Positions 21,107 through 34,600 of a DNA stretch of 64,000 bases are shown here, piece by piece. The notes under the pieces are model-generated. The model was not told where the DNA came from and ran no database searches. It worked only from the letters and a program-made list of their open reading frames with translations. The stretch covers positions 527,501 to 591,500 of the forward strand of contig CALSFV010000030.1 in assembly GCA_943737045.1 (NCBI GenBank). The letters run 5' to 3'. Positions within the stretch are counted from its first letter, which is position 1, and each line of letters starts with the position of its first letter. Origin of the DNA: Parapristionchus giblindavisi (taxonomy: Eukaryota > Nematoda > Chromadorea > Rhabditida > Diplogasteridae). Both the position numbers and the translations under genes were made by a program.

Positions 21107-22640
21107 ATATCACGCGTGTCGCGTAAGGATCAATACAACTGTCGGACAATGAAAAAATGAAAATTTGGTTTAAATCATTTTTGGATAGCCCTGACAGTGC
21201 CGGAGAAGATAGCGTTTCGATTTTTTGTCTAAGATCAATTTTGACGAAGATAGACGCCGTTGACTGTCGGAATTTGTGGAAAAGTGTTGACTTTCACCCC
21301 CAATAGCTCGCTTTTGAATGGGAATAGCGAAAATATCATAGAGACATAAATTGTAGAAAATTCTCAGGAGAATCGAGATAACACAAGCAGAAATTACAAA
21401 ATAGATTTTTCATCATATTCTGTGGCGGAAAGCTGACGTTTGCACCACAAATCGAAAGTACAATTTTTTATTGGTTCAGATGATAGATATTGCGAAGACG
21501 GATCGATTGATGTATAGTTATTGGGGTCGAATCGTGACCGCAATATGAGTTTTTCCCAGAAAACGACTCTGAAATCACGGACAAAATCCGATTTCTCGCA
21601 CGAGAGATGGAAGGGTCACTTTGATCTACCCACTCTTCTCTCGTTGATAAATGATTTACCAATTTTTTTGTTTGTTTTACGTGCTTTCTTTTTTAAAATG
21701 TTTTGTACGGGTTTCCTTGTTTCCTGAATATATTGTTGAATCACTGGCCACCTCATCTCCTCAACTCGAGCATGCGCTACTTCGCTGTCAATCGACGGTC
21801 TCTCCATGAGAAAAGACCAAGACTCAAGGGAGTCGATCTGGAGAAGAATAGTTAATGTACAATAGTCTTCATTTTGATGAGATAATTAGTGATAAGCAGG
21901 ATGAGGATGGTTTCCTTCGAGAGACTATCGCGGCCTGAATTGACTCCATCTTTGATAGATAGATTGTTTATTGTTCGTATTTACATTGTTTATAAAGTAA
22001 TTCCTTCTTTTAAATAGGTTGTAGTTATGATATTCATTTATTTCAACATTTTTTCGAGTTCAGTGTACAGAAATACCAAGAAATATCATTGAACTGCGAG
22101 AGACGAGTGGGTAGATCAAAGTGACTCTTCCATCTCTCGAGCGAGAAATCGGCTAAGTCCGAGATTTCAGACTCGTTTTTTTGGGAAAAACTCATATTGC
22201 GGTCACGATTCGACCCCAATAACTATACATCAATCGATCCGTCTTCACAATATCTATCATCTGAACCAATAAAAAAATGTACTTTCGATTTGTGGTGCAA
22301 ACGTCAGCTTTCCGCCACAGAAGATGATGAAAAATCGATTTTGTAATTTCTGCTTGTGTTATCTCGATTCTCCTGAGAATTTTCTACAATTTATGTCTCT
22401 ATGATATTTTCGCTATTCCCATTCAAAAGCGAGCTATTGGGGGTGAAAGTCAACACTTTTCCACAAATTCCGACAGTCAACGGCGTCTATCTTCGTCAAA
22501 ATTGACCTTAGACAAAAAATCGAAACGCTATCTTCTCCGGCACTGTCAGGGCTATCCAAAAATAGTAAATATAATAGGGGTTAAATTTTGTCCGGACACC
22601 CCACGATTTTGTCTCGATCCTTACGCGATACGCGTGATAT
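21107..22640. mobile_element. 1.5-kb foldback element
   Basis: The left arm from about 21107 to 21650 is the reverse complement of about 22100 to 22640. The outer ends read ATATCACGCG and CGCGTGATAT. The middle of about 450 bp is unique and noncoding. A TA duplication is possible, but the palindromic ends make it ambiguous. Confidence 0.88.
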
Positions 22641-22783
22641 GTAACGGTGTTCATCAGATGTGAGATACGAATGCGTAAGATACCGTTTTGAACTGTAGAG
22701 ATACTGTATTCCTTATCTACCAATCAATAATGTTTTGTCGCCTTACAATTCTAGCTAGCCCATGCTCCTTGCCCCATGCTACA

Positions 22784-22830
22784 TACAGTATCGGCCAAAA
22801 GTCATGGGACACTTTTTCATTATTTAATAA
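22784..22830. mobile_element. Tc1/mariner-like terminal sequence
   Basis: TACAGTATCGGCCAAAAG followed by a GGGACAC-type stretch resembles the CAGT(N)nGGCCAAAA termini of Tc1-like elements. A short complementary piece, CCGATACTGTA, ends at 23952, just beyond the next foldback element, so the pair could bound an element of about 1.17 kb. The match is only about 11 bp. Confidence 0.4.
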
Positions 22831-23038
22831 CTTTTGATCCTGGAAAGCAATCAAGCTGATCTTTTGAGTAAATGTAGAGAATTTATCAAGGATTATTACC
22901 ATGATGTGTTGGTGTAATTATCTTAGTTATTTTTTGCGTAGTGATGACGCTACCGAAGTACACTTTTTTGAAAATTCCCATTTCTTTAGTGAAAAGCCCT
23001 GTTGTTCGGGAACACTGTGAGAGTGGAGACTCCCACTA

Positions 23039-23942
23039 GAGCTGTACAGTCAAACAATCCGGAATGGCTCTGACTCCAATTTCAAGCTGTGGCAGGGTTG
23101 CAACTTTGACCTCCAAAATTTATAACTCGGCTTCTGGATGTGATAACGACCCGTTCTAAGCGCCAAAATGATGCTAGTGGCGAGTGATGCTTATCCCCGG
23201 AATATGGTAGTCATAGCTGGTCATTAGCCCTCAGGGCATGAAATTCAATTTTTTCGGAAGGACGAATTTTGAGACCCTACCGTTCAGAGGTCAGGTCTTC
23301 TAAAATTATGGTTTCAGCGCAGCTTTGCAATGTAACATATATTTATTTCCCTTATTTTGGTTTGGTTCCGATTCCTTATGCTGAGGTCTACTCGATTGTA
23401 GCGAGTAAAGATCAAAATACAAAGATCAAAGATCAAAGTTCAGCAATAGTGTAAAAACTTTTGAGAACATTTCTAACATGCATTGGTACTTTGAAACTAA
23501 GAGATTTCATCAATTGAGGCCCAGGAACTAGAGCAGTAAGAGAGGAAGCGCAAGAGCGCGCACCGAGTAGACCTCATCATAACGTTTGCTTCGGATCTGA
23601 AAGGAATGGGAACTTAACCAAAATAAGGGAAATACATATATGATGCATTGCAAAGCTGCCTGCGAAGGAACCATACTTTTCGAAGACAAGCCCTCTGAAC
23701 GGTAGGGTCTCAAAATTCGTCCTACCGAAAAAATTGAATTTCATGCCCTGAGGGCTAATGACCAGCTATGACTACCATATTCCGGGGATAAGCATCACTC
23801 GCCACTAGCATCATTTTGGCGCTTAGAACGGGTCGTTATCACATCCAGAAGCCGAGTTATAAATTTTGGAGGTCAAAGTTGCAACCCTGCCCAGCTTGAA
23901 ATTGGAGTCGGAGCCATTCCGGATTGTTTGACTGTACAGCTC
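23039..23942. mobile_element. 0.9-kb foldback element
   Basis: Left arm 23039 to about 23400 and right arm about 23565 to 23942 are inverted copies. The outer ends are GAGCTGTACAGTC and GACTGTACAGCTC. The loop contains AAAGATC heptamers. No coding capacity is seen. Confidence 0.88.
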
Positions 23943-25223
23943 CGATACTGTAGCTATCTGCACTGTTACTGATTGGCTTTTGCTTCGTCAAAAGATTTCA
24001 TTTTGAAGAGTTTCAAACTTATTCCCGTTCTTTTGCAGTTCATTCTCACATCTTGTGAACCTCTCGTCAACATGGCAGCATGGGATTCGTTGAAGACGTC
24101 TATTCTACGCTCGAATACTGGATTGTTCTTGTGGCATATAAATGCGTTTGGGGTGGTCGAAAGGACTGTTAGTTCGTGGTGCTAGTGCCTGCGCAGTAAA
24201 TGGGCGGAGTCTGCATCACTACACAACCAAAGATCGTGTGTACAGTTTCACAAACAATAGTGCTTGCGGACGCGTTCCTATATACGTATTGAAATTAATT
24301 TTTCTCTTCGCATGCTTACAAGACAAGTGGACAACCACCCAGATACTCGAATACCCCATTACCCAATGGAAATAACCTACGAGAGTATTTAAACAAAATA
24401 ACATTTGTCAAAACTGTCACGATTTCATTTTTTTCTTCTTTTTCACGGAATACTGACTTTACAAAGTGAGCAAGGGTGATCGATGCATTTGGCTTTTCAA
24501 CACCACATTTGAACAATTCTACATTTCAACGAAATGTAGTGACTTAAAAGCCATCTTCAAGCGAAAATGAAATGTACACTTTAAGTTTTCAAATACCAGA
24601 GGCAGTGAGCTGTGCTGTTCTGAGATGAGCAAAAGGTTGATGGCTCCTTCCATTTTGAGAAAGTTTTGCAAAAACAAAACAAAGATTCTTTGAACAACAA
24701 TGACTCAACATTCCATTTTCATGTGTCCCCCCTCCCCAAATTTAAAATCTTTAAATCAAGCATTAAAAGACAGCGAAAAAGCATAAATAACAATATAGAT
24801 GAGATGAGAAGGCAAAATAATTCCGGACGAAGTGTGATTGAGAATTGTAGTTGAGTGATGTTGGAGGAACAGTAGACTACATCAGAAGATGGAAGAACGA
24901 CCATCTAAATGAAAGTAATTATAATCAGTATAGAGATGCTTATGAATTGCATGGTAAAGAATCACTGGACTAGCAGTGATCATAATTTAGACATCGTTTA
25001 TCTTGAACAACGGGTTGTACCTTAACCTTTTTAGGGTAAAGAAACTGTTTGTCAGAACTTTTGCATAAGCATAACTCATGATAATTGTTCATAATGTTTC
25101 ACCATATTTAATGCATAAACGTGTAATGGTGACGTAATAAATCAAAATTGTGCGTTAACATGATCCAAGAACACCAATCGATACATGATATCATTACACT
25201 ATCACCTTATCTACAGTAGTTAT
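23943..25223. other. Spacer with no recognised gene
   Basis: Several open frames of 60-77 codons overlap on both strands here. None shows a convincing family motif. A decayed transposase cannot be excluded for about 23970-24190. Confidence 0.45.
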
Positions 25224-25590
25224 CAAAAGATCAAAGATAAATCTACAGTATCCTATCACATCAAGTCTGCAGAATATCTTGGATAAACAAATTCAAAAGA
25301 TCAAAGATCAATCTACAGTATCCTATCACATCAAGTCTGCAGAATATCTTGAATAAACAAATTCAAAAGATCAGAGATCAATCTACAGTATCCTATCACA
25401 TCAAGCCTGCAGAATATCTTGGATAAACAAATTCAAAAGATCAAAGATCAATCTACAGTATCCTATCACATCAAGTCTGCAGAATATCTTGAATAAACAA
25501 ATTCAAAAGATCAGAGATCAATCTACAGTATCCTATCACATCAAGTCTACAGTATGTCTTGAATAAACAAATTCAATATCAAAGATCAAT
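25224..25590. repeat. 70-bp tandem repeat, about five copies
   Basis: The period is exactly 70 bp; for example, the segment TCAAGTCTGC recurs at 25261 and 25331 and, with one change, at 25401. Each unit holds two AAAGATC heptamers, CTACAGTATCC and CTGCAGAATATCTT. Copies differ by single bases. It lies just left of the candidate exon that flanks the large satellite. Confidence 0.93.
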
Positions 25591-25606
25591 CTACAGTATC
25601 TCTTAC

Positions 25607-25805
25607 CGATCGTTTGCTGGAATCAATAGATGACGATCCGATGGATAGTATGGAAGGAATGGGTGATGGGAGCAACTGTAGATGATCGTACTGATAGGTC
25701 AATGGTGATCTGCAGATGATGAGGACTGAGGACGGACTGGAGTTGCTGCACGGGCTGCACGTTGTAATGCAGCTGCTGATAGGGAGGGTGGACTCCATCG
25801 GAACA
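25607..25805 (-). other. Candidate exon at the left edge of the satellite
   Basis: A 199-bp, GC-richer block is bounded on the minus strand by an acceptor-like TATTTCAG and a donor-like GTAAGAGA. One frame is open throughout and is rich in S and P. A second frame reads like a Q/H/P-rich transcription-factor linker (HPPYQQLHYNVQPVQQLQ) but meets a stop unless a donor at GTACGA is used. The composition differs from surrounding repeats. Product unknown and frame undecided. Confidence 0.4.
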
Positions 25806-25857
25806 CTGAAATAGTTAACATGAGCAACAGTCATCATAAGTTGCTAAATAACTAAAG

Positions 25858-25903
25858 AAATATCATGTATTTAAATACGTTAAATACATGATATTTCTAT
25901 ATA

Positions 25904-25951
<48 letters not shown>

Positions 25952-25955
25952 CATG
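25858..25955. repeat. Inverted duplication and (TA)n tract at the array's left edge
   Basis: The first monomer's opening AAATATCATGTATTTAA is followed within a few bases by its inverted copy, then about 45 bp of TA repeats. Normal monomer sequence then resumes. This hairpin is found only at the array's end. Confidence 0.85.
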
Positions 25956-28670
25956 ATATTTTATGTATACGTTTTCAATGTTCAAATAATACTAATCCAT
26001 TAAAATTAGATCAAAGTCGTCTACAATCAGCCTACTGTACTTGTAATTAGCAACCTTACAGTCATTTACAGTTCAACAATAGTGCCCTCTTGGTGTTGGA
26101 GAAACACTGTGTAAACGCCTACCGTATCCTATTTAAACGATCGTATCATTACTATACAACCAGCTTATACCCAGTAACATCATCAATCAATCTATCGAAA
26201 CTTCTAAATATATGTCGACGAACAAAAGACTAACACATATTGACCGTATACCCCATATATCATTCATATGTACGTCTAAATCTTGATAATGATGAGAAAC
26301 AGCGATTCACCGGGTACCACAATAGCCCAGATAGCTAAATAACTAAAGAAATATCAGGTATTTAAAGCACGTTTTCAATACATAAATAATAATACTCCAT
26401 TAAAATTAGATAAAAGTCGTCTACAGTAATCTACAATCAGCATACTGTACTTGTACTTAGCTACCTTACTGTCATTTACATTTCAACAATAGTGGTCTAT
26501 CTTCGTGTTGGAGAACAGTCTGTAAACGCTAGCGTATCCTAATTAAACGATCGTATCATTACTATACAACCAGCTTATACCCAGTAACATCATCAATCAA
26601 TCTATCGAAACTTCTAAATATATGTCGACGAACAAAAGACTAACACATATTGACCGTATACCCCATATATCATTCATATGTACGTCTAAATCTTGATAAT
26701 GATGAGAAACAGCGATTCACCGGGTACCACAATAGCCCAGATAGCTAAATAACTAAAGAAATATCAGGTATTTAAAGCACGTTTTCAATACATAAATAAT
26801 AATACTCCATTAAAATTAGATAAAAGTCGTCTACAGTAATCTACAATCAGCATACTGTACTTGTACTTAGCTACCTTACAGTCATTTACAGTTCAAAAAT
26901 AGTATATAATCAATCAATCGATACAAATTTTAATGGAGTGAGTTTATTCTCTGATGCGTTATACATCATTGAGAATTCATCATCCACAAACAACAACAAT
27001 AAGACGAGCAGAAATCTTTATACATTATTGATTAACTCTTATTACCTTCCTCCATTGGATCGTAGTCTCATCAATCCAGGATGATGATCCATGGCCACTT
27101 TTGAGTACAGTAGAGTGACGTATACGGTAGGAGGACTGAATGAACAGCAGGATTATTGATTAGTTTTTAGACACTATTTCTCAGTATATATTATAATATG
27201 ATCATCACGGATATAACGTAGTCCTTAATTCCAATGCTATGAGCATAACATTCACTACTCCCACTGTATCCTCACATAGCGTTTCGATAGCGGGCATAGT
27301 GTGACAGAGAAACGAGAGTATGCAAAAGTGAGAGACGCAATGAGAAACAGCGAATCACCGGGTATCTCAATAGCCCAGACAGCTAAATAACTGAATGAAT
27401 ATCATGTATTTAAAACACGTTTTCAATGTACAAATAATACTAATCCATTAAAATTAGATCAAAGTCGTCTACAGTAATCTACAATCAGCCTACTGTACTT
27501 GTACTTAGCTACCTTACAGTCATTTACAGTTCAACAATAGTATATAATCAATCAATCGATACAAATTTTAATGGAGTGATTTTATTCTCTGATGCATTAT
27601 ACATCATTGAGAATTTCTCTCACATATCATCCACAAACAACAACAATAAGACGAGCAGAAATCTTTATACATTATTGATTAACTCTTATTACCTTCCTCC
27701 ATTGGATCGTAGTCTCATCAATCCAGGATGATGATCCATGGCCACTTTTGAGTACAGTAGAGTGACGTATACGGTAGGAGGACTGAATGAACAGCAGGAT
27801 TATTGATTAGTTTTTAGACACTATTTCTCAGTATATATTATAATATGATCATCACGGATATAACGTAGTCCTTAATTCCAATGCTATGAGCATAACATTC
27901 ACTACTCCCACTGTATCCTCACATAGCGTTTCGATAGCGGGCATAGTGCGACAGAGAAACGAGAGTATGCAAAAGTGAGAGACGCAATGAGAAACAGCGA
28001 ATCACCGGGTATCTCAATAGCCCAGACAGCTAAATAACTGAATGAATATCATGTATTTAAAACACGTTTTCAATGTACAAATAATACTAATCCATTAAAA
28101 TTAGATCAAAGTCGTCTACAGTAATCTACAATCAGCCTACTGTACTTGTACTTAGCTACCTTACAGTCATTTACAGTTCAACAATAGTATATAATCAATC
28201 AATCGATACAAATTTTAATGGAGTGATTTTATTCTCTGATACATTATACATCATTGAGAATTTCTCTCACATATCATCCACAAACAACAACAATAAGACG
28301 AGCAGAAATCTTTATACATTATTGATTAACTCTTATTACCTTCCTCCATTGGATCGTAGTCTCATCAATCCAGGATGATGATCCATGGCCACTTTTGAGT
28401 ACAGTAGAGTGACGTATACGGTAGGAGGACTGAATGAACAGCAGGATTATTGATTAGTTTTTAGACACTATTTCTCAGTATATATTATAATATGATCATC
28501 ACGGATATAACGTAGTCCTTAATTCCAATGCTATGAGCATAACATTCACTACTCCCACTGTATCCTCACATAGCGTTTCGATAGCGGGCATAGTGCGACA
28601 GAGAAACGAGAGTATGCAAAAGTGAGAGACGCAATGAGAAACAGCGAATCACCGGGTATCTCAATAGCCC

Positions 28671-31600
28671 AGACAGCTAAATAACTGAATGAATATCATG
28701 TATTTAAAACACGTTTTCAATGTACAAATAATACTAATCCATTAAAATTAGATCAAAGTCGTCAACAGTAATCTACAATCAGCCTACTGTACTTGTACTT
28801 AGCTACCTTACTGTCATTTACATTTCAACAATAGTGGTCTATCTTCGTGTTGGAGAACAGTCTGTAAACGCTAGCGTATCCTAATTAAACGATCGTATCA
28901 TTACTATACAACCAGCTCATACCCAGTAACATCACTAATCAATCTATCAAAACATCTAAATATATGTCATCGATCTAAAGACTAACACAGATTCACCGTA
29001 TACCCCTATACATCATTCATTTGTACATCTAAATCTTGATAATAATGAGAAAATGGGAAACACCGGGCATCTCAATAGCCCAGACAGCTAAATAACTAAA
29101 GAAATATCATGTATTTAAAACACGTATTCAATGTGCAAATAATACTAATCCATTAAAATTATATCAAAGTCGTCTACAGTAATCTACAATCAGCCTACTG
29201 TACTTGTACTTAGCTACCTTACAGTCATTTACAGTTCAACAATAGTATATAATCAATCAATCGATACAAATTTTAATGGAGTGATTTTATTCTCTGATGC
29301 ATTATACATCATTGAGAATTTCTCTCACATATCATCCACAAACAACAACAATAAGACGAGCAGAAATCTTTATACATTATTGATTAACTCTTATTACCTT
29401 CCTCCATTGGATCGTAGTCTCATCAATCCAGGATGATGATCCATGGCCACTTTTGAGTACAGTAGAGTGACGTATACGGTAGGAGGACTGAATGAACAGC
29501 AGGATTATTGATTAGTTTTTAGACACTATTTCTCAGTATATATTATAATATGATCATCACGGATATAACGTAGTCCTTAATTCCAATGCTATGAGCATAA
29601 CATTCACTACTCCCACTGTATCCTCACATAGCGTTTCGATAGCGGGCATAGTGTGACAGAGAAACGAGAGTATGCAAAAGTGAGAGACGCAATGAGAAAC
29701 AGCGAATCACCGGGTATCTCAATAGCCCAGACAGCTAAATAACTGAATGAATATCATGTATTTAAAACACGTTTTCAATGTACAAATAATACTAATCCAT
29801 TAAAATTAGATCAAAGTCGTCTACAGTAATCTACAATCAGCCTACTGTACTTGTACTTAGCTACCTTACAGTCATTTACAGTTCAACAATAGTATATAAT
29901 CAATCAATCGATACAAATTTTAATGGAGTGATTTTATTCTCTGATGCATTATACATCATTGAGAATTTCTCTCACATATCATCCACAAACAACAACAATA
30001 AGACGAGCAGAAATCTTTATACATTATTGATTAACTCTTATTACCTTCCTCCATTGGATCGTAGTCTCATCAATCCAGGATGATGATCCATGGCCACTTT
30101 TGAGTACAGTAGAGTGACGTATACGGTAGGAGGACTGAATGAACAGCAGGATTATTGATTAGTTTTTAGACACTATTTCTCAGTATATATTATAATATGA
30201 TCATCACGGATATAACGTAGTCCTTAATTCCAATGCTATGAGCATAACATTCACTACTCCCACTGTATCCTCACATAGCGTTTCGATAGCGGGCATAGTG
30301 CGACAGAGAAACGAGAGTATGCAAAAGTGAGAGACGCAATGAGAAACAGCGAATAACCGGGTATCTCAATAGCCCAGACAGCTAAATAACTGAATGAATA
30401 TCATGTATTTAAAACACGTTTTCAATGTACAAATAATACTAATCCATTAAAATTAGATCAAAGTCGTCTACAGTAATCTACAATCAGCCTACTGTACTTG
30501 TACTTAGCTACCTTACTGTCATTTACATTTCAACAATAGTGGTCTATCTTCGTGTTGGAGAACAGTCTGTAAACGCTAGCGTATCCTAATTAAACGATCG
30601 TATCATTACTATACAACCAGCTCATACCCAGTAACATCATTAATCAATCTATCAAAACATCTAAATATATGTCATCGATCTAAAGACTAACACAGATTCA
30701 CCGTATACCCCTATACATCATTCATTTGTACATCTAAATCTTGATAATAATGAGAAACTGGGAAACACCGGGCATCTCAATAGCACAGACAGCTAAATAA
30801 CTAAAGAAATATCATGTATTTAAAACACGTATTCAATGTACAAATAATACTAATCCATTAAAATTAGATCAAAGTCGTCTACAGTAATCTCCAATCAACC
30901 TACTGTACTTGTAATTAGCTACCTTACAGTCATTTAGAGTTCAACAATAGTGGTCTATCTTCGTCTTGGAGAACCCTCTGTAAACGTCTACAGTATCCTA
31001 TTTAAACGATCGTATCATTACTATACAAGCAGCAAATACCCAGTAACATCATTCATCAATCAATCAAAACATTTATATATATGTCATCGATCTAAAGACT
31101 AACACAGATTCACCGTATACCCCTATACATCATTCATTTGTACATCTAAATCTTGATAATAATGAGAAACTGGGAAACACCGGGCATCTCAATAGCCCAG
31201 ACAGCTAAATAACTAAAGAAATATCATGCATTTAAAACACGTATTCAATGTGCAAATAATACTAATCCATTAAAATTATATCAAAGTCGTCTACAGTAAT
31301 CTACAATCAGCCTACTGTACTTGTACTTAGCTACCTTACAGTCATTTACAGTTCAACAATAGTATATAATCAATCAATCGATACAAATTTTAATGGAGTG
31401 ATTTTATTCTCTGATGCATTATACATCATTGAGAATTTCTCTCACATATCATCCACAAACAACAACAATAAGACGAGCAGAAATCTTTATACATTATTGA
31501 TTAACTCTTATTACCTTCCTCCATTGGATCGTAGTCTCATCAATCCAGGATGATGATCCATGGCCACTTTTGAGTACAGTAGAGTGACGTATACGGTAGG

Positions 31601-34600
31601 AGGACTGAATGAACAGCAGGATTATTGATTAGTTTTTAGACACTATTTCTCAGTATATATTATAATATGATCATCACGGATATAACGTAGTCCTTAATTC
31701 CAATGCTATGAGCATAACATTCACTACTCCCACTGTATCCTCACATAGCGTTTCGATAGCGGGCATAGTGCGACAGAGAAACGAGAGTATGCAAAAGTGA
31801 GAGACGCAATGAGAAACAGCGAATCACCGGGTATCTCAATAGCCCAGACAGCTAAATAACTGAATGAATATCATGTATTTAAAACACGTTTTCAATGTAC
31901 AAATAATACTAATCCATTAAAATTAGATCAAAGTCGTCTACAGTAATCTACAATCAGCCTACTGTACTTGTACTTAGCTACCTTACTGTCATTTACATTT
32001 CAACAATAATGGTCTATCTTCGTGTTGGAGAACAGTCTGTAAACGCTAGCGTATCCTAATTAAACGATCGTATCATTACTATACAACCAGCTCATACCCA
32101 GTAACATCATTAATCAATCTATCAAAACATCTAAATATATGTCATCGATCTAAAGACTAACACAGATTCACCGTATACCCCTATACATCATTCATTTGTA
32201 CATCTAAATCTTGATAATAATGAGAAACTGGGAAACACCGGGCATCTCAATAGCCCAGACAGCTAAATAACTAAAGAAATATCATGCATTTAAAACACGT
32301 ATTCAATGTGCAAATAATACTAATCCATTAAAATTATATCAAAGTCGTCTACAGTAATCTACAATCAGCCTACTGTACTTGTACTTAGCTACCTTACAGT
32401 CATTTACAGTTCAACAATAGTATATAATCAATCAATCGATACAAATTTTAATGGAGTGATTTTATTCTCTGATGCATTATACATCATTGAGAATTTCTCT
32501 CACATATCATCCACAAACAACAACAATAAGACGAGCAGAAATCTTTATACATTATTGATTAACTCTTATTACCTTCCTCCATTGGATCGTAGTCTCATCA
32601 ATCCAGGATGATGATCCATGGCCACTTTTGAGTACAGTAGAGTGACGTATACGGTAGGAGGACTGAATGAACAGCAGGATTATTGATTAGTACAGCTTTT
32701 TAGACACTATTTCTCAGTATATATTATAATATGATCATCACGGATATAACGTAGTCCTTAATTCCAATGCTATGAGCATAACATTCACTACTCCCACTGT
32801 ATCCTCACATAGCGTTTCGATAGCGGGCATAGTGCGACAGAGAAACGAGAGTATGCAAAAGTGAGAGACGCAATGAGAAACAGCGAATCACCGGGTATCT
32901 CAATAGCTCAGGCAGCTAAATAACTGAAGAAATATCATGTATTTAAAACACGTTTTCAATGTACAAATAATACTAATCCATTAAAATTAGATCAAAGTCG
33001 TCTACAGTAATCTACAATCAGCCTACTGTACTTGTACTTAGCTACCTTACTGTCATTTACATTTCAACAATAGTGGTCTATCTTCGTGTTGGAGAACAGT
33101 CTGTAAACGCTAGCGTATCCTAATTAAACGATCGTATCATTACTATACAACCAGCTCATACCCAGTAACATCATTAATCAATCTATCAAAACATCTAAAT
33201 ATATGTCATCGATCTAAAGACTAACACAGATTCACCGTATACCCCTCTACATCATTCATTTGTACATCTAAATCTTGATAATAATGAGAAACTGGGAAAC
33301 ACCGGGCATCTCAATAGCCCAGACAGCTAAATAACTAAAGAAATATCATGTATTTAAAACACGTATTCAATGTACAAATAATACTAATCCATTAAAATTA
33401 TATCAAAGTCGTCTACAGTAATCTACAATCAGCCTACTGTACTTGTACTTAGCTACCTTACTGTCATTTACATTTCAACAATAGTGGTCTATCTTCGTGT
33501 TGGAGAACAGTCTGTAAACGCTAGCGTATCCTAATTAAACGATCGTATCATTACTATACAACCAGCTCATACCCAGTAACATCATTAATCAATCTATCAA
33601 AACATCTAAATATATGTCATCGATCTAAAGACTAACACAGATTCACCGTATACCCCTATACATCATTCATTTGTACATCTAAATCTTGATAATAATGAGA
33701 AACTGGGAAACACCGGGCATCTCAATAGCACAGACAGCTAAATAACTAAAGAAATATCATGTATTTAAAACACGTATTCAATGTACAAATAATACTAATC
33801 CATTAAAATTAGATCAAAGTCGTCTACAGTAATCTCCAATCAACCTACTGTACTTGTAATTAGCTACCTTACTGTCATTTACATTTCAACAATAGTGGTC
33901 TATCTTCGTGTTGGAGAACAGTCTGTAAACGCTAGCGTATCCTAATTAAACGATCGTATCATTACTATACAACCAGCTCATACCCAGTAACATCATTAAT
34001 CAATCTATCAAAACATCTAAATATATGTCATCGATCTAAAGACTAACACAGATTCACCGTATACCCCTCTACATCATTCATTTGTACATCTAAATCTTGA
34101 TAATAATGAGAAACTGGGAAACACCGGGCATCTCAATAGCCCAGACAGCTAAATAACTAAAGAAATATCATGTAAGCGCGTATTCAATGTACAAATAATA
34201 CTAATCCATTAAAATTAGATCAAAGTCGTCTACAGTAATCTACAATCAGCCTACTGTACTTGTACTTAGCTACCTTACAGTCATTTACAGTTCAACAATA
34301 GTATATAATCAATCAATCGATACAAATTTTAATGGAGTGAGTTTATTCTCTGATGCATTATACATCATTGAGAATTTCTCTCACATATCATCCACAAACA
34401 ACAACAATAAGACGAGCAGAAATCTTTATACATTATTGATTAACTCTTATTACCTTCCTCCATTGGATCGTAGTCTCATCAATCCAGGATGATGATCCAT
34501 GGCCACTTTTGAGTACAGTAGAGTGACGTATACGGTAGGAGGACTGAATGAACAGCAGGATTATTGATTAGTACAGCTTTTTAGACACTATTTCTCAGTA

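Noticed and set aside
23973..24185. Tc1-type transposase fragment
   Set aside because: Neither strand gave the DDE-region motifs; the resemblance was too vague to annotate.
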